NCBI RefSeq assembly: GCF_004342285.1
Contig: NZ_SMCV01000002.1
Location: forward strand, 62,001-126,000
DNA: 64,000 nt
Source of the DNA: Klebsiella sp. BIGb0138
GTDB lineage: Bacteria > Pseudomonadota > Gammaproteobacteria > Enterobacterales > Enterobacteriaceae
Reading direction: 5' to 3'
Positions 44,221-54,854 of this stretch are shown piece by piece. A program made the position numbers and the translations under genes. Each line of letters opens with the position of its first letter. The stretch's first letter is position 1. The notes under the pieces are model-generated. The model was not told the origin of the DNA. It made no database searches and was given only the letters and a program-made list of their open reading frames with translations.

Positions 44221-44260
44221 AAAAACCCTATACTGTATGGATTGACAGTTTAGGGTTTTT
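44221..44260. promoter_or_regulatory. LexA box in an inverted repeat upstream of ydjM
   Basis: TACTGTATGGATTGACAGTT (44231-44250) contains CTGT-N8-ACAG, the LexA consensus core. It is enclosed exactly by 10-bp inverted repeats AAAAACCCTA (44221-44230) and TAGGGTTTTT (44251-44260). A weaker CTGT half-site lies just upstream (near 44215). Confidence 0.8.
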
Positions 44261-44263
44261 ATC

Positions 44264-44854
44264 ATGACGGCGGAAGGCCATCTCTTCTTTTCTATCGCCT
44301 GTGCGGTATTTGCTAAAAATGCGGAACTCACCCCCGTACTGGCACAGGGCGACTGGTGGCACATTGTCCCCTCCGCGGTGCTGACCTGCCTGCTGCCGGA
44401 TATCGACCATCCGAAGTCATTTCTCGGGCAGCGCTTAAGCTGGATATCAAAACCGGTGGCCCGCGCGTTTGGCCACCGGGGATTTACCCATAGCCTGCTG
44501 GCGGTATTTGGCGCGATGACGCTATTCTATCTGAAAGTACCCGAGAGCTGGTTTGTGCCCGCCGATGCCCTCCAGGGGCTGGTTCTCGGCTATCTCAGCC
44601 ATATTCTTGCCGATATGCTCACCCCCGCAGGCGTACCGCTGCTGTGGCCCTGCCGCTGGCGTTTTCGTCTGCCGATCCTCGCGCCGCGTAAAGGCAACCA
44701 GCTGGAGCGGGCGCTGTGTATGGCGCTGTTTGTCTACGCCGTCTGGATGCCGCAAACGATCGCCGAAAACAGCGCCGTGCGCTGGTCATCGGGGATGATT
44801 AATTCACTGCAGATCACCTTCAATCGCTTTATTAGTCACCAGAGCGGGCGATAA
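44264..44854 (+). CDS. ydjM: YdjM, SOS-regulated DUF457 membrane protein
   Basis: A 196-residue inner-membrane protein of the LexA-controlled YdjM/YfhO-like DUF457 family (predicted membrane-bound metal-dependent hydrolase). Motifs DIDHPKS, HRGFTHS and GYLSHILADMLTP give the conserved His/Asp metal set. The family's substrate is unknown. The start lies 14 bp after the LexA box, so DNA damage should induce it, as in E. coli. Confidence 0.93.
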   Translation: MTAEGHLFFSIACAVFAKNAELTPVLAQGDWWHIVPSAVLTCLLPDIDHPKSFLGQRLSWISKPVARAFGHRGFTHSLLAVFGAMTLFYLKVPESWFVPADALQGLVLGYLSHILADMLTPAGVPLLWPCRWRFRLPILAPRKGNQLERALCMALFVYAVWMPQTIAENSAVRWSSGMINSLQITFNRFISHQSGR

Positions 44855-44986
44855 ACAGACAAAACAAGCAAAATAGTTATAAGCAATTCCATTTGAATAT
44901 AAGTAATGAAAGCCTCTTCTGCTAACCTTGCGCCATTAAAGCTGGTACCAGACCAGCCGGAATAAAAATCTATCAGGAGAACGGGG

Positions 44987-46378
44987 ATGAACTTTCCATT
45001 AATAGCGAACGTTGTCGTGTTCGCGGTTTTGCTGTTTGCGCTGGCCCAAACCCGCCACAAGCAGTGGAGCCTCGCCAAAAAAGTACTGGTCGGCCTCGTC
45101 ATTGGCGTGGTGTTCGGCCTGGCGCTGCAGCTTATTTATGGCGCTGACAGCCAGGTGCTGAAAGATTCCATTCAATGGTTCAATATCGTCGGTAACGGCT
45201 ATGTACAGCTGCTGCAGATGATCGTGATGCCGTTGGTATTCGCCTCAATCCTCAGCGCGGTCGCCCGTCTGCACAATGCGTCTCAGCTGGGTAAAATCAG
45301 CTTCCTGAGCATCGGTACGCTGCTGTTCACCACGCTGATTGCGGCGCTGGTCGGTGTGCTGGTGACCAATCTGTTCGGTCTGACCGCCGAAGGTCTGGTT
45401 CAGGGGAGCGCGGAGACCGCACGTCTGAACGCGATTCAGAGCAACTACGTCGGTAAAGTGGCTGACCTCAGCGTACCGCAGCTGATCCTCTCCTTCGTGC
45501 CGAAAAACCCGTTTGCTGACCTGACCGGCGCCAATCCGACCTCGATCATCAGCATCGTTATCTTCTCCGCCTTCCTCGGCGTCGCCGCGCTGAAGCTGTT
45601 GAAAGATGACGTGGAGAAAGGTCAACGCGTCCTGACCGCCATTGACACCCTGCAAGGATGGGTGATGAAACTGGTGCGTCTGGTGATGCAGCTCACCCCG
45701 TACGGCGTGCTGGCGCTGATGACCAAAGTCGTTGCCGGTTCGAACCTGCAGGACATCATCAAGCTCGGTAGCTTCGTTGTCGCCTCTTACCTCGGCCTGG
45801 GGATCATGTTTGTGGTTCACGGTCTGCTGCTGGCGGTTAACGGCGTGAGCCCGCTGAAATACTTCCGTAAAGTGTGGCCGGTGCTGACTTTCGCCTTCAC
45901 CAGCCGTTCCAGCGCCGCGTCTATTCCGCTGAACGTCGAAGCGCAAACCCGTCGCCTGGGCGTCCCGGAATCTATCGCCAGCTTCTCCGCCTCTTTTGGC
46001 GCCACTATCGGTCAGAACGGCTGTGCCGGCCTCTACCCGGCAATGCTGGCGGTGATGGTCGCGCCGACGGTGGGAATCAACCCGTTTGACCCGCTGTGGA
46101 TTGCGACGCTGGTCGGCATCGTCACCGTGAGTTCCGCAGGGGTCGCGGGCGTCGGCGGCGGCGCAACCTTTGCGGCGCTGATCGTCCTGCCGGCCATGGG
46201 TCTGCCGGTGACGCTGGTGGCGCTGCTTATTTCCGTCGAACCGCTGATCGACATGGGCCGTACGGCATTGAACGTGAACGGTTCAATGACGGCCGGTACC
46301 CTGACCAGCCAATGGCTGCGCCAGACCGACAAAACGATTCTCGACAGCGAAGAAGACGCCGAACTGGCGCATCGCTAA
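44987..46378 (+). CDS. tcyP: L-cystine symporter TcyP (YdjN)
   Basis: A 463-residue dicarboxylate/amino acid:cation symporter family protein, the E. coli orthologue of which imports cystine and is induced by CysB under sulfur limitation. The hairpin and substrate regions are visible: [28 protein letters not shown] and [17 protein letters not shown]. Synteny (ydjM, tcyP, cedA, katE) is that of E. coli except that ydjO is absent. Confidence 0.95.
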   Translation: MNFPLIANVVVFAVLLFALAQTRHKQWSLAKKVLVGLVIGVVFGLALQLIYGADSQVLKDSIQWFNIVGNGYVQLLQMIVMPLVFASILSAVARLHNASQLGKISFLSIGTLLFTTLIAALVGVLVTNLFGLTAEGLVQGSAETARLNAIQSNYVGKVADLSVPQLILSFVPKNPFADLTGANPTSIISIVIFSAFLGVAALKLLKDDVEKGQRVLTAIDTLQGWVMKLVRLVMQLTPYGVLALMTKVVAGSNLQDIIKLGSFVVASYLGLGIMFVVHGLLLAVNGVSPLKYFRKVWPVLTFAFTSRSSAASIPLNVEAQTRRLGVPESIASFSASFGATIGQNGCAGLYPAMLAVMVAPTVGINPFDPLWIATLVGIVTVSSAGVAGVGGGATFAALIVLPAMGLPVTLVALLISVEPLIDMGRTALNVNGSMTAGTLTSQWLRQTDKTILDSEEDAELAHR

Positions 46379-46390
46379 GCCGCCAGGCAC

Positions 46391-46427
46391 AAAAAAACCG
46401 CAGATAGCCCTCTGCGGTTTTTTTTAT
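46391..46427. terminator. Bidirectional terminator between tcyP and cedA
   Basis: A 14-bp stem of A7-CCGCAGA (46391-46404) and TCTGCGG-T7 (46411-46424) with a 6-nt loop; it has T tracts on both strands and lies between convergent genes. Confidence 0.9.
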
Positions 46428-46441
46428 TTCTCGCGCCCCGG

Positions 46442-46681
46442 TCAGGAGGCCATTTCGCCATCCTGCCGCGTCTGCACGGCCCAACGCTGCGCCGCTTCCG
46501 GTACGCTAAACGGCGGGGAGCGACGGAAATGCTCGCCCATCAGAACAAAGGCGACATACTTACCGCGCAGCAGCCACACATCGCGAAAACCGTCCATTTT
46601 GACGGCGTGTTCCGGAGGGGCTGGTTCCACCCGAGGCACGTAGCTAATGACAGGGCGGTTTTGTTGGCGAAGTGTTTTCAT
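46442..46681 (-). CDS. cedA: Cell division activator CedA
   Basis: A 79-residue small DNA/RNA polymerase-binding protein; in E. coli it affects the resumption of division in over-initiating dnaA mutants and binds RNA polymerase. The body (ISYVPRVEPAPPEHAVKMDGFRDVWxLRGKYVAFVLMGE) matches E. coli CedA closely. The ATG at 46681 gives MKTLRQQN; a longer frame to 46696 is unnecessary. Between tcyP and katE, as in E. coli. Confidence 0.92.
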   Translation of the reverse strand: MKTLRQQNRPVISYVPRVEPAPPEHAVKMDGFRDVWLLRGKYVAFVLMGEHFRRSPPFSVPEAAQRWAVQTRQDGEMAS

Positions 46682-46892
46682 AACCAATAGATTCACTAAA
46701 CAAAGCGGGAAACAGAAACAGCTATCATAGCCGATTGCCTGACCTTTCGTCGCCCCTTACGTGTGTTCTGTTCTCCCCGCCGGGCGATAGTTTTCACGCC
46801 TCCAGCCGGTTCATCTGGTGAGATGTTCTATAGTTAGAAGGGTTTTGGTACCGCAACGACCATTTTTCAGTAATGAAAACAGGAGACGAGCA

Positions 46893-49148
46893 ATGTCTGA
46901 TAAGAACCATAAATCACAAAACCACAAAGCGCCCCACGACGCCAGCGAATCGCAACCCGGTCTGGATTCTCTGGCTCCGGATGATCAATCATGGCGCCCG
47001 ACGCCGCACCCCACGGCGCCCGGGGAAGAACCCAGCGCGCCGGGAAGCCTCAAAGCGCCCGATATCCACAGCCGTAAACTTGACGCGCTGGCTCATCAGC
47101 GCAAAGACAGCGAAAACGTCCCCCTGACCACCAATCAAGGGGTACGTATTGCCGACGATCAGAATTCGCTACGCGCGGGGAACCGGGGGCCCACGCTGCT
47201 GGAAGACTTTATTCTGCGTGAAAAAATTACCCACTTTGACCATGAGCGGATCCCGGAACGAATCGTCCATGCGCGCGGATCGGCGGCGCACGGTTATTTT
47301 CAGCCCTATCGCAACCTGAGCGACGTCACAAAAGCAGATTTCCTCTCCGATCCCGCAAAGAAAACCCCGGTATTCGTACGTTTCTCTACCGTCCAGGGCG
47401 GGGCCGGTTCGGCCGATACGGTGCGCGACATTCGCGGCTTCGCCACCAAATTTTATACCGATGAAGGTATTTTTGACCTGGTCGGGAACAACACCCCAAT
47501 CTTCTTCATCCAGGATGCGCTGAAATTCCCCGATTTTGTGCATGCCGTGAAGCCTGAACCGCACTGGGCTATCCCGCAAGGACAAAGCGCCCATGACACC
47601 TTCTGGGATTACGTCTCGCTGCAGCCGGAAACGTTACATAACGTGATGTGGGCGATGTCCGACCGCGGGCTACCGCGCAGCTATCGCACCATGGAAGGCT
47701 TTGGCATTCACACTTTCCGCCTGATCAATGCCGACGGTAAGGCCACCTTTGTCCGTTTTCACTGGAAACCGCTGGCCGGGAAAGCCTCTTTACTCTGGGA
47801 TGAGTCGCAAAAGCTGACCGGTCGGGACCCGGATTTCCATCGCCGCGATCTGTGGGAAGCGATAGAAGCCGGCGATTATCCGGAATATGAGCTGGGCCTG
47901 CAGCTGATCCCGGAGGAGGATGAACAGGCGTTTGACTTCGATCTGCTGGATCCCACCAAGCTGATCCCCGAGGCGCTGGTTCCGGTACAGAGGGTCGGAA
48001 AAATGGTGCTTAACCGCAATCCGGATAACTTCTTCGCCGAAAATGAACAGGTGGCGTTCCACCCAGGCCATATCGTACCGGGGATAGATTTCAGCAACGA
48101 CCCGTTACTGCAGGGCCGCCTTTTCTCGTATACCGATACGCAGATTAGCCGTCTGGGCGGGCCTAACTTTCATGAAATCCCGATTAACAAACCCACCTGC
48201 CCGTATCACAACTTCCAGCGCGACGGCATGCACCGGATGGATATTGATACCAACCCCGCCAACTACGAGCCGAACTCGATCAACGATAACTGGCCGCGCG
48301 AAACGCCCCCGGCCCCTAAGCGCGGCGGTTTTGAGACGTACGCCGAGCGTGTCGACGGTGAGAAAATTCGCCAGCGCAGCCCCTCGTTCGCCGAGTATTA
48401 CGCCCAGCCGCTGCTGTTCTGGCGCAGCCAGACGCCGATTGAGCAACAGCATATTATCGATGCCTTTAGCTTTGAGTTAAGCAAAGTGGTCCGGGGATGG
48501 ATCCGTGAACGGGTGGTCGATCAGCTGGCGCACATCGATATCCCGCTGGCGCAGGCCGTCGGCAAAAATTTAGGCATAACGCTCAGCGACGAGCAATGCC
48601 AGATCACGCCGCCGCCGGACGTTAACGGTGTGAAAAAGGATCCCAGCCTGAGCCTGTATGCCATCCCCGGCGGGGAGATTAAGGGCCGCGTTGTCGCCGT
48701 GTTGCTCAACGAGCGCCCGGCAGCGCACGATGTGCTGACCCTGCTGCAATCCCTGAAGGCGAAAGGCGTTCATGCCAGACTGCTTTATTCACGGATGGGG
48801 GAAGCGATCGCCGATGACGGCACGCGGCTGCCTATCGCCGGGACCTTTAGCGGCTCGCCATCGCTGACGGTCGATGCGGTGATCGTCCCGGGCGGCGACT
48901 TGTCCCTTCTCAGCAACAGCGGGGAACTGCATTACTACCTGCTGGAGGCTTATAAGCATTTAAAACCGATACTGCTGGCGGGCGACGGTCGCCAGTTTAA
49001 GACCCTGCTGCAGGTCGCCAGTCAGGGAGAAGAAGGCCTGGTCGAGACGGACGCCATTGACGCTCCGGCGATGGATACGCTGTTCGCGCTGATGGCGGCG
49101 CATCGGGTGTGGTCCCGCGCCGGCAAAACGGCGGCTATTCCTGCCTGA
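46893..49148 (+). CDS. katE: Catalase HPII (large-subunit, monofunctional)
   Basis: A 751-residue haem catalase that dismutates H2O2 in the cytoplasm. It has an N-terminal extension (about 1-80), the catalase core with the distal His in [12 protein letters not shown] and the proximal Tyr in [14 protein letters not shown], and a C-terminal flavodoxin/DJ-1-like domain (about 600-750, as in HPII). The ATG at 46893 has AGGAG upstream and gives [19 protein letters not shown] at 46828-46835 resembles an RpoS -10, in line with stationary-phase control in E. coli. Confidence 0.96.
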   Translation: MSDKNHKSQNHKAPHDASESQPGLDSLAPDDQSWRPTPHPTAPGEEPSAPGSLKAPDIHSRKLDALAHQRKDSENVPLTTNQGVRIADDQNSLRAGNRGPTLLEDFILREKITHFDHERIPERIVHARGSAAHGYFQPYRNLSDVTKADFLSDPAKKTPVFVRFSTVQGGAGSADTVRDIRGFATKFYTDEGIFDLVGNNTPIFFIQDALKFPDFVHAVKPEPHWAIPQGQSAHDTFWDYVSLQPETLHNVMWAMSDRGLPRSYRTMEGFGIHTFRLINADGKATFVRFHWKPLAGKASLLWDESQKLTGRDPDFHRRDLWEAIEAGDYPEYELGLQLIPEEDEQAFDFDLLDPTKLIPEALVPVQRVGKMVLNRNPDNFFAENEQVAFHPGHIVPGIDFSNDPLLQGRLFSYTDTQISRLGGPNFHEIPINKPTCPYHNFQRDGMHRMDIDTNPANYEPNSINDNWPRETPPAPKRGGFETYAERVDGEKIRQRSPSFAEYYAQPLLFWRSQTPIEQQHIIDAFSFELSKVVRGWIRERVVDQLAHIDIPLAQAVGKNLGITLSDEQCQITPPPDVNGVKKDPSLSLYAIPGGEIKGRVVAVLLNERPAAHDVLTLLQSLKAKGVHARLLYSRMGEAIADDGTRLPIAGTFSGSPSLTVDAVIVPGGDLSLLSNSGELHYYLLEAYKHLKPILLAGDGRQFKTLLQVASQGEEGLVETDAIDAPAMDTLFALMAAHRVWSRAGKTAAIPA

Positions 49149-49221
49149 TAGCGGAGCGCGGGGCGGGATCCCGTTCAGCGGATGTCAGATCGCACGCGAT
49201 TCGCTGCACGGGTGAAACCAG

Positions 49222-49243
49222 GGGAAGCAATGCGCTTCCCTTT
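49222..49243 (+). terminator. katE terminator
   Basis: A 7-bp stem GGGAAGC/GCTTCCC (49222-49228 with 49234-49240), loop AATGC, then TTTAA, between convergent katE and chbG. Confidence 0.55.
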
Positions 49244-49253
49244 AACCCTCGCG

Positions 49254-50012
49254 CTAAACGTCGCGGTAGGTCCCTAAACGGTACCCGCGCTCGGCAACCG
49301 CGTACTTAAGTGACGCCGAGGTCAGCACTTCCAGTTCTGTCAGCCGCGGGTAGCAATAGGCGCTGCCCATGATGGTATTATCAACAAACGCCGGGTGGCA
49401 CATCACCTCCAGCGACGTCTCTTCACGCTGGAGAGACGCATCAAGGGTTTGCAGAAACAGTGCCTCAGAAATAGCGTCACCGTAAAATTCGCTGGTAAAC
49501 CCCTCGCTGCTGCGCGCCGCATCCTGCGCCAGGCCGTCACGCTGCGCCAGCTGACGATCGATACGTAGCGCCACCCCGTTTTCCCGGGCGAATGCGGCCA
49601 CGATCGGGTAAATCGGGGCAATCATATGCACATGGTGATGGCTATCGATATGCGTCGGTTCGCAGCCAAACAGCGCGATAAAACGGCGATACTGGCACAC
49701 CAGCTCATGCGCAATTTCCTCCAGCGGCAGGCTCCCCTCTTCCGCCATCTGCCAGATCCACTTCCCGAGACGCCCTTCGCGGGTCAGCCCCGGCATCGCC
49801 GACAACGGTTCCCCCAGAGTCAGGACAAAATGCATCCCGACCCCCAGCTCCGGCACGCAGCGGCTCAGCTGGGCCGCGTGGCTAATCGCCGCCCCGTTAA
49901 CCAGCGCCGTTGTCGAGGTGACCAGGCCATTTTTACAGGCTTCAATAATGCCGTAGTTCTGGCCCTTGCTCAGGCCAAAGTCGTCGGCATTAACGATTAA
50001 CACGCGTTCCAT
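49254..50012 (-). CDS. chbG: Chitooligosaccharide deacetylase ChbG
   Basis: A 252-residue YdjC-family carbohydrate deacetylase that removes one acetyl from phosphorylated chitobiose, giving the inducer for ChbR and the substrate for ChbF. Metal ligands are in [14 protein letters not shown] and [11 protein letters not shown], with [12 protein letters not shown] in between. It is the last gene of the chb operon, 12 bp after chbF. Confidence 0.94.
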   Translation of the reverse strand: MERVLIVNADDFGLSKGQNYGIIEACKNGLVTSTTALVNGAAISHAAQLSRCVPELGVGMHFVLTLGEPLSAMPGLTREGRLGKWIWQMAEEGSLPLEEIAHELVCQYRRFIALFGCEPTHIDSHHHVHMIAPIYPIVAAFARENGVALRIDRQLAQRDGLAQDAARSSEGFTSEFYGDAISEALFLQTLDASLQREETSLEVMCHPAFVDNTIMGSAYCYPRLTELEVLTSASLKYAVAERGYRLGTYRDV

Positions 50013-50024
50013 CAGCCGCTCCCG

Positions 50025-51371
50025 TTACTGTTTCAGTTTCTCAATCGTCGCTGCAAAGTTGGGCAGCCATTTTTCATGCGCAAGAATCATTTCCCGCGCC
50101 AGCTGCTCAGCATCGCGGTCAGAGTGAATCAGCGGGCTCAAATTGAGCGCCAGCAGCACATCGTCCAGCTCACCGCTCATCGCCGCCTGGCTGGCCGCCA
50201 CCTCGAAGCCTTTGATGGTATAAATCAGCCCCAGCACTTTCTCATCGAAATGCGCGATGCGCGGCGTCGGCGTTGCCCCTTCGCGCCCCAACGTACAGGT
50301 CATTTCCACCGCCCAGTCCGCGGGGATGTTATCAATATGGCCATGATGCGGAATGTTAACGTAGTGCTCGGCCTGCTTGTCATTGTAGATGGCGTTAATC
50401 ACCTCGCAGGCCGCATCGGAATAATATGCGCCGCCGCGCAGCTCCAGCTCTTTCGGCTTCACATTCAGATCCGGATTTTTGTACAGCTCAAACAGCTGTT
50501 TTTCCACCTTCTGCACCACCTGGGCACGAGCGCCGCCCTTATAGTACTCACCCATTTCAATCGCCAGCATCTCTTTTGGCTTAAAGTAGTACAGCAGATA
50601 GGAGCATGGGATCAGGCGCAGCGAACGGATTAGCCCTTCGCTGAACGGCAAATCAAAGATATTTTTCACCGAGTTGGCGCTCAGGCTGCCGGAGGCGACG
50701 CCGTCCAGCAGCTCATCAAAGCGCGACTCGCCGTTCACCAGCACATCGCGGACGAACACCAGGTGATTGAGGCCAAACAGATCGATATGCAGTTCATCTT
50801 CCGAGGTCAGCTGCAGCACATCGGTAATAAACATTTTCATACCGATCGGAATATTGCACACGCCGATAAAGCGCTTAAAGTCCGTGTGGCGGTACACCGC
50901 TTCGGTGACCATTCCCGCCGGGTTGGTAAAGTTGATGATCCAGGCATCCGGGCAGATCTCCTGTACATCCTTGACGATATCAAAAATGACTGGAATGGTA
51001 CGCAGGCCCTTAAACAGGCCGCCGGCGCCGTTGGTCTCCTGACCGAGATAGCCGTGGCTGAGCGGAATACGCTCGTCTTTCTCGCGCGCCTTCAGCTGGC
51101 CCACCCGCAGCTGCGTGGTCACGAAGTCGGCGCCTTCCAGCGCCGCGCGGCGGTCCAGCGTTTTGTAGACCTGCATCGGCACGCCGGCTTTTTCGACCAT
51201 CCGCTGGCACAGCGCGTGGATAATATCGAGCTTCTCCTGGCCTTCCGCCACATCCACCAGCCACAATTCCGTTACCGGCAGTTCATGATAGCGCTTGAGA
51301 AACCCTTCCAGTAACTCCGGGGTATAGCTGCTGCCGCCGCCAATAGTGACAACTTTTAATTTCTGGCTCAT
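50025..51371 (-). CDS. chbF: GH4 6-phospho-beta-glucosidase / chitobiose-6-P hydrolase ChbF
   Basis: A 448-residue family 4 glycosidase that uses NAD+ and Mn(II) to cleave phosphorylated chitobiose after ChbG deacetylation. It has the Rossmann glycine motif TIGGGSSYTPEL, the FTNPAGM and GVCNIPIGM metal-site segments, and the GLNHL loop. It lies between chbR and chbG. Close in length to E. coli ChbF (450). Confidence 0.95.
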   Translation of the reverse strand: MSQKLKVVTIGGGSSYTPELLEGFLKRYHELPVTELWLVDVAEGQEKLDIIHALCQRMVEKAGVPMQVYKTLDRRAALEGADFVTTQLRVGQLKAREKDERIPLSHGYLGQETNGAGGLFKGLRTIPVIFDIVKDVQEICPDAWIINFTNPAGMVTEAVYRHTDFKRFIGVCNIPIGMKMFITDVLQLTSEDELHIDLFGLNHLVFVRDVLVNGESRFDELLDGVASGSLSANSVKNIFDLPFSEGLIRSLRLIPCSYLLYYFKPKEMLAIEMGEYYKGGARAQVVQKVEKQLFELYKNPDLNVKPKELELRGGAYYSDAACEVINAIYNDKQAEHYVNIPHHGHIDNIPADWAVEMTCTLGREGATPTPRIAHFDEKVLGLIYTIKGFEVAASQAAMSGELDDVLLALNLSPLIHSDRDAEQLAREMILAHEKWLPNFAATIEKLKQ

Positions 51372-51414
51372 TATCTTCTCCCTCGTGGCGCCACGAATTG
51401 CACGTAGCCTACTC

Positions 51415-51467
51415 TCCGTATTAATACGGACAGTTAACTTGAATAGGTCCTGACGCGGAATAATCCG
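51415..51467. repeat. Two palindromes in the chbR-chbF gap
   Basis: TCCGTATTAATACGGA (51415-51430) is a perfect 16-bp palindrome, and GCGGA-ATAA-TCCGC (51454-51467) a 5-bp hairpin. They lie in the 103-bp gap upstream of chbF and could be RNA processing or protein-binding sites. Confidence 0.5.
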
Positions 51468-51474
51468 CTCCGGG

Positions 51475-52314
51475 TTAATTAATACTGGTCAGTTTTTTAC
51501 GATAATTGCTTGGCGTAAATGAGGTCAGTTTCTTGAATGTTTTAATAAACAGACTTGGGCTACTGTACCCCGACTCGTAGGCAATATCGGTCACTGAATA
51601 ATTGGTAATTTCCAGCTGCTTCTTGGCGAAATTGATGCGAATATCATTAATTATCTGCATCGGCGTTTTACCATAATAGCGTTGGGTCGCCCGGGTTAAA
51701 TACTCCTGGGTTTTCCCGGAGAGTTCGACCATCTGCTCCAGCGCCCCTTCGCCAAATTTAAGTTTATCGTGCATATCCTCAACGGTATTTTTCAGCCACT
51801 GCGGAATAACATCCTGTGCCGGCTCTTCGCGGTAATGCCGTAAACGGTTAATGGTATAAAACGACACCAGTTCAATAAATTCGTCAAATTCAGTTTCGCG
51901 AAAATTCAGCGAAGCGATAACCGACTCGATATAGCTGAGAAAGGTACTTTTGACAGCGTAGACCTGCGAGGCCACCAGGCCAAACGGCAACAGCGGCAAA
52001 TAGTGTTTCTCGAAGAAACGCTTACTGATGCCAACGTTAAGAATGCGCGTCGCGCCAAAGGCGTAAAAACTTTGGTGGTGCGACCCCATCGGGATAAAGA
52101 CAAAATCCCCGCGCTCCAGCAGCACCCGTTTGCCATTGATCTCCTGATAATAGCGGCCGGTTAACACGATGGTGTACTCGTAATAATCATGCTGGTGAAG
52201 CCCGCTTACGCTTTCTGTTTTGTTATAGATGACCACATGAAAGTTTTTCCCGTTAAACAGCTGCTGTTCCCGCGCGGTACTGATCTCTGTGGTCATCATC
52301 TTTGGCTGCCTCAT
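51475..52314 (-). CDS. chbR: AraC-family dual regulator ChbR
   Basis: A 279-residue AraC/XylS regulator, close to E. coli ChbR (280). The N-terminal cupin half ([34 protein letters not shown]) senses deacetylated chitobiose-6-phosphate. The C-terminal double HTH ends in [23 protein letters not shown]. In E. coli it represses with NagC and activates with the ligand and CRP. It is 12 bp from chbA. Confidence 0.94.
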   Translation of the reverse strand: MRQPKMMTTEISTAREQQLFNGKNFHVVIYNKTESVSGLHQHDYYEYTIVLTGRYYQEINGKRVLLERGDFVFIPMGSHHQSFYAFGATRILNVGISKRFFEKHYLPLLPFGLVASQVYAVKSTFLSYIESVIASLNFRETEFDEFIELVSFYTINRLRHYREEPAQDVIPQWLKNTVEDMHDKLKFGEGALEQMVELSGKTQEYLTRATQRYYGKTPMQIINDIRINFAKKQLEITNYSVTDIAYESGYSSPSLFIKTFKKLTSFTPSNYRKKLTSIN

Positions 52315-52326
52315 CGTGTTGATGGC

Positions 52327-52674
52327 CTATTGTACCTTCTCATGCAGCTCAATCAATTCGGCAACCAGCTCACGGGCCAGCATTGAGGTCATCAGATGAT
52401 CCTGCGCATGAACCAGTACCAGACTGACCTTCATTTTGCCTTCGCCTTCATCGCTTTCAATCAGCTGAGTCTGCACGCGATGCGCTTCACTCAGCGCCAT
52501 GCGCGACTGTTCCATCATGTTTTTTGCGGCGGCGAAATCCCCCTGCTTGGCCTGCTTCAGCGCGGCATAGGCCAGGCTACGGGCCTGCCCGGAGTTGATA
52601 ATCAGCCCCATCACCACCTCTTCGAGGTCGTTTTCAGGGGTCTCTACCGCTTCGATATTATCCAGATCAAACAT
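52327..52674 (-). CDS. chbA: PTS chitobiose transporter IIA component ChbA
   Basis: A 115-residue three-helix PTS lactose/cellobiose-family IIA protein. The phosphorylated His is in VHAQDHLMTSM, and the trimer-buried Asp is in the same segment. It passes phosphate from HPr to ChbB. It follows chbC by 52 bp. Confidence 0.94.
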   Translation of the reverse strand: MFDLDNIEAVETPENDLEEVVMGLIINSGQARSLAYAALKQAKQGDFAAAKNMMEQSRMALSEAHRVQTQLIESDEGEGKMKVSLVLVHAQDHLMTSMLARELVAELIELHEKVQ

Positions 52675-52726
52675 AGTATTCCCTCGTTTCTCAGACGGTA
52701 CGGGAAGCCTCCCGTACCGCTCGACA

Positions 52727-54085
52727 TCAGAATTTCAGTGCGTTAGCAATATCTTCTTCGCTCTCTTCCTGCTCGATGGTGCTCTGCGCTTTGTTCGAAA
52801 TCACCACGAACGGCATGTAGACCAGCGTGGCGACCCCGAGGTTGAACAGCGCGACAAACAGCGCAGCGACGCTGCCGTTACTGTTAAAGAAGGCGCCGAG
52901 ACCGGTAGGCATGGTCCACGGAGCCAGGTTAGTGACCGGTGGAATAATCCCCATGCTATAGGCCGCCAGGGTAATGGCCGCCAGAATCGGTTGAACCAGC
53001 ACAAACGGTATGAACATCACCGGATTCATGATGATCGGCAGGCCGAACAGAATCGGTTCGTTAATCTGGAAGATACCTGACGGCAGCGCCAGTTTTGCCA
53101 CCTGACGATGGTCAGCGCGGCGTGAGGCAATAAAGATGGCGATAATCAGGCCTAAAGTCGCACCGGAACCGCCCAGCAGAATGTAGGAGTCGAGCATCGG
53201 CTTGGCCCAGAAGTGGAACTGTTTGCCTGCCTCAATCGCCGCATCGACAGAACCGTACTGGTTGTACAGCGCGATGTTTTCCAGCGCCCACGGGGTCATA
53301 ATCCCATTGTCCAGCGCGGTCAAAGCCAGCGAACCGTGGACCCCGAAGAACCACAGCAGGGAGTTGAAAATGACGTAGGCCCAACCCACCACACTCCCCA
53401 TCGCCGCCAGCGGCGTCGAAATCGAGTCCATGATGATCTGATGGAAGTTGCTGCCATAGGAGGAGAGGATCCACGAGATAATCCCGAACACCGAGAGGAT
53501 CAGGAACCCAGGAATCAGCGCCGAGAAGGAGCGGGATACCGATGAAGGCACGCTATCTGGTAAAGTAATCACCCAGTTGCGGCGAATAACGAAAGTAAAC
53601 AGCTCTGCGACGACCAGACCAATGATCATCCCGGAGATAATATTTTGCCCGCCCAGCCAGTTGGCGCCTACCGCATAGGCCTCACCGACGCTGTACGGCG
53701 TCACGGTCATAAATGCCGCCACCGATAATAACCCTGCCGCCAGCGGATCGACCTTACGTTCTTCAGCCAGCGCCATCCCGATAAAGAATGGCGCCATCAA
53801 CGACATAATGCCTAACGTGCCGTTATAAACATTACCGCCGATGGCTTTAAAGCTATTTAACGTTTCAATGGTTGAGCCATCCAGGCGAACACCCATTGAA
53901 TAGAAGAAAGAACCTTCACCAAAACTCAGAAATACGTTGTTGATTAATACGAACATGGCCCCCGCGAGGGTCAGCGGCATTAATTTAATAAAGCCGTTTT
54001 TAATCGCATTGATGTGCGGTTGCTTTCCTATTTTAACAGCAAAAGGAAGGAGTACCTTTTCAAGCGAGTCAATCACTTTACTCAT
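52727..54085 (-). CDS. chbC: PTS chitobiose transporter IIC component ChbC
   Basis: A 452-residue membrane permease of the lactose/cellobiose PTS family with about ten membrane segments. The sugar-binding region includes [15 protein letters not shown] and the conserved [14 protein letters not shown]. It moves N,N'-diacetylchitobiose and related disaccharides into the cell with phosphorylation by ChbB. The chbB-chbC gap of 167 bp contains the ChiX-complementary site. Confidence 0.95.
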   Translation of the reverse strand: MSKVIDSLEKVLLPFAVKIGKQPHINAIKNGFIKLMPLTLAGAMFVLINNVFLSFGEGSFFYSMGVRLDGSTIETLNSFKAIGGNVYNGTLGIMSLMAPFFIGMALAEERKVDPLAAGLLSVAAFMTVTPYSVGEAYAVGANWLGGQNIISGMIIGLVVAELFTFVIRRNWVITLPDSVPSSVSRSFSALIPGFLILSVFGIISWILSSYGSNFHQIIMDSISTPLAAMGSVVGWAYVIFNSLLWFFGVHGSLALTALDNGIMTPWALENIALYNQYGSVDAAIEAGKQFHFWAKPMLDSYILLGGSGATLGLIIAIFIASRRADHRQVAKLALPSGIFQINEPILFGLPIIMNPVMFIPFVLVQPILAAITLAAYSMGIIPPVTNLAPWTMPTGLGAFFNSNGSVAALFVALFNLGVATLVYMPFVVISNKAQSTIEQEESEEDIANALKF

Positions 54086-54131
54086 AGCAAATACCCTTTA
54101 AAGCCGTAATTGAATAATTACGGCATGATGT

Positions 54132-54152
54132 ATGAAATTACTCTTTGACGGG
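54132..54152 (-). promoter_or_regulatory. ChiX sRNA pairing site in the chbB-chbC intercistronic RNA
   Basis: The plus strand of this 21-bp segment is identical at 20 of 21 positions, from memory, to the region of E. coli ChiX that includes CTCTTTGACGGG. The chbBC transcript is the minus strand, so it carries the perfect complement. In E. coli and Salmonella this intercistronic site traps ChiX and relieves repression of chiP (a chitoporin gene). Confidence 0.85.
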
Positions 54153-54252
54153 AAAATAAACTCTCACCCTGTGCTAACCGGCAATATGATAATGCCGCAG
54201 CATGTTACCATTTCACCGGAAACCCAAAAGGCTAGCGAGTTTTAAAATTAAA

Positions 54253-54573
54253 TTATTGTGCAGCAGCTTTCTTAATGGCCGCAACGGCCGCTTTCAGGAC
54301 ACCTAAACCATCGACTTTGCCATACAGCACAGAGTCGATCACTTCCACCGGCTTATTTGACAGCAGCCGTTGAATTTCCGGGAGCATATATGCGATTTGC
54401 GGGCCTAATAATACGACATCCGCCTGCGGCCCTTTCTCTCCGGCAAGCGTTTCCGGAAAGGCTTCGATGATGACCGGTACTGCATATTTTTCTGCCTGCG
54501 CACGCATTTTCGACACCAGCAGTGAAGTAGACATTCCAGCCGAGCAAAACAAGTAAATGTGTTTCTTTTCCAT
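54253..54573 (-). CDS. chbB: PTS chitobiose transporter IIB component ChbB
   Basis: A 106-residue PTS IIB protein of the lactose/cellobiose family with the phosphorylated Cys in [14 protein letters not shown] near the N-terminus. It receives phosphate from ChbA and transfers it to the sugar. First gene of the chb operon; the promoter should lie in 54574-54800, where E. coli has NagC, CRP and ChbR sites, none of which I could mark with confidence here. Confidence 0.95.
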   Translation of the reverse strand: MEKKHIYLFCSAGMSTSLLVSKMRAQAEKYAVPVIIEAFPETLAGEKGPQADVVLLGPQIAYMLPEIQRLLSNKPVEVIDSVLYGKVDGLGVLKAAVAAIKKAAAQ

Positions 54574-54805
54574 GAGCGCTTCCTCAATGTGTAAGACCTG
54601 GCGGCCTCAGCATCGTCTTATGCCTGACAACCGGGTAAGACGTGTCATCATTCGATGAGTATTGTTTATGCGTTGAGTATACGGCATCGTTCAGGCGCTG
54701 GATAATTCCTGGCGAGGCAAAATTGTCTCTCATTGACCTCGCGTTTTGACTACCTTCACATTTCACTCAAATAATTCGCGCAATTAAATAAGCGTCTGTG
54801 GACAT

Positions 54806-54833
54806 AAAAAAGCCCGACCTGACGTCGGGCTTT
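54806..54833 (-). terminator. osmE terminator
   Basis: AAGCCCGAC (54810-54818) pairs with GTCGGGCTT (54824-54832); on the minus strand it ends in a run of six Ts. It lies 22 bp after the osmE stop. Confidence 0.88.
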
Positions 54834-54854
54834 CGTAGAGCTCAGTATGATGTG

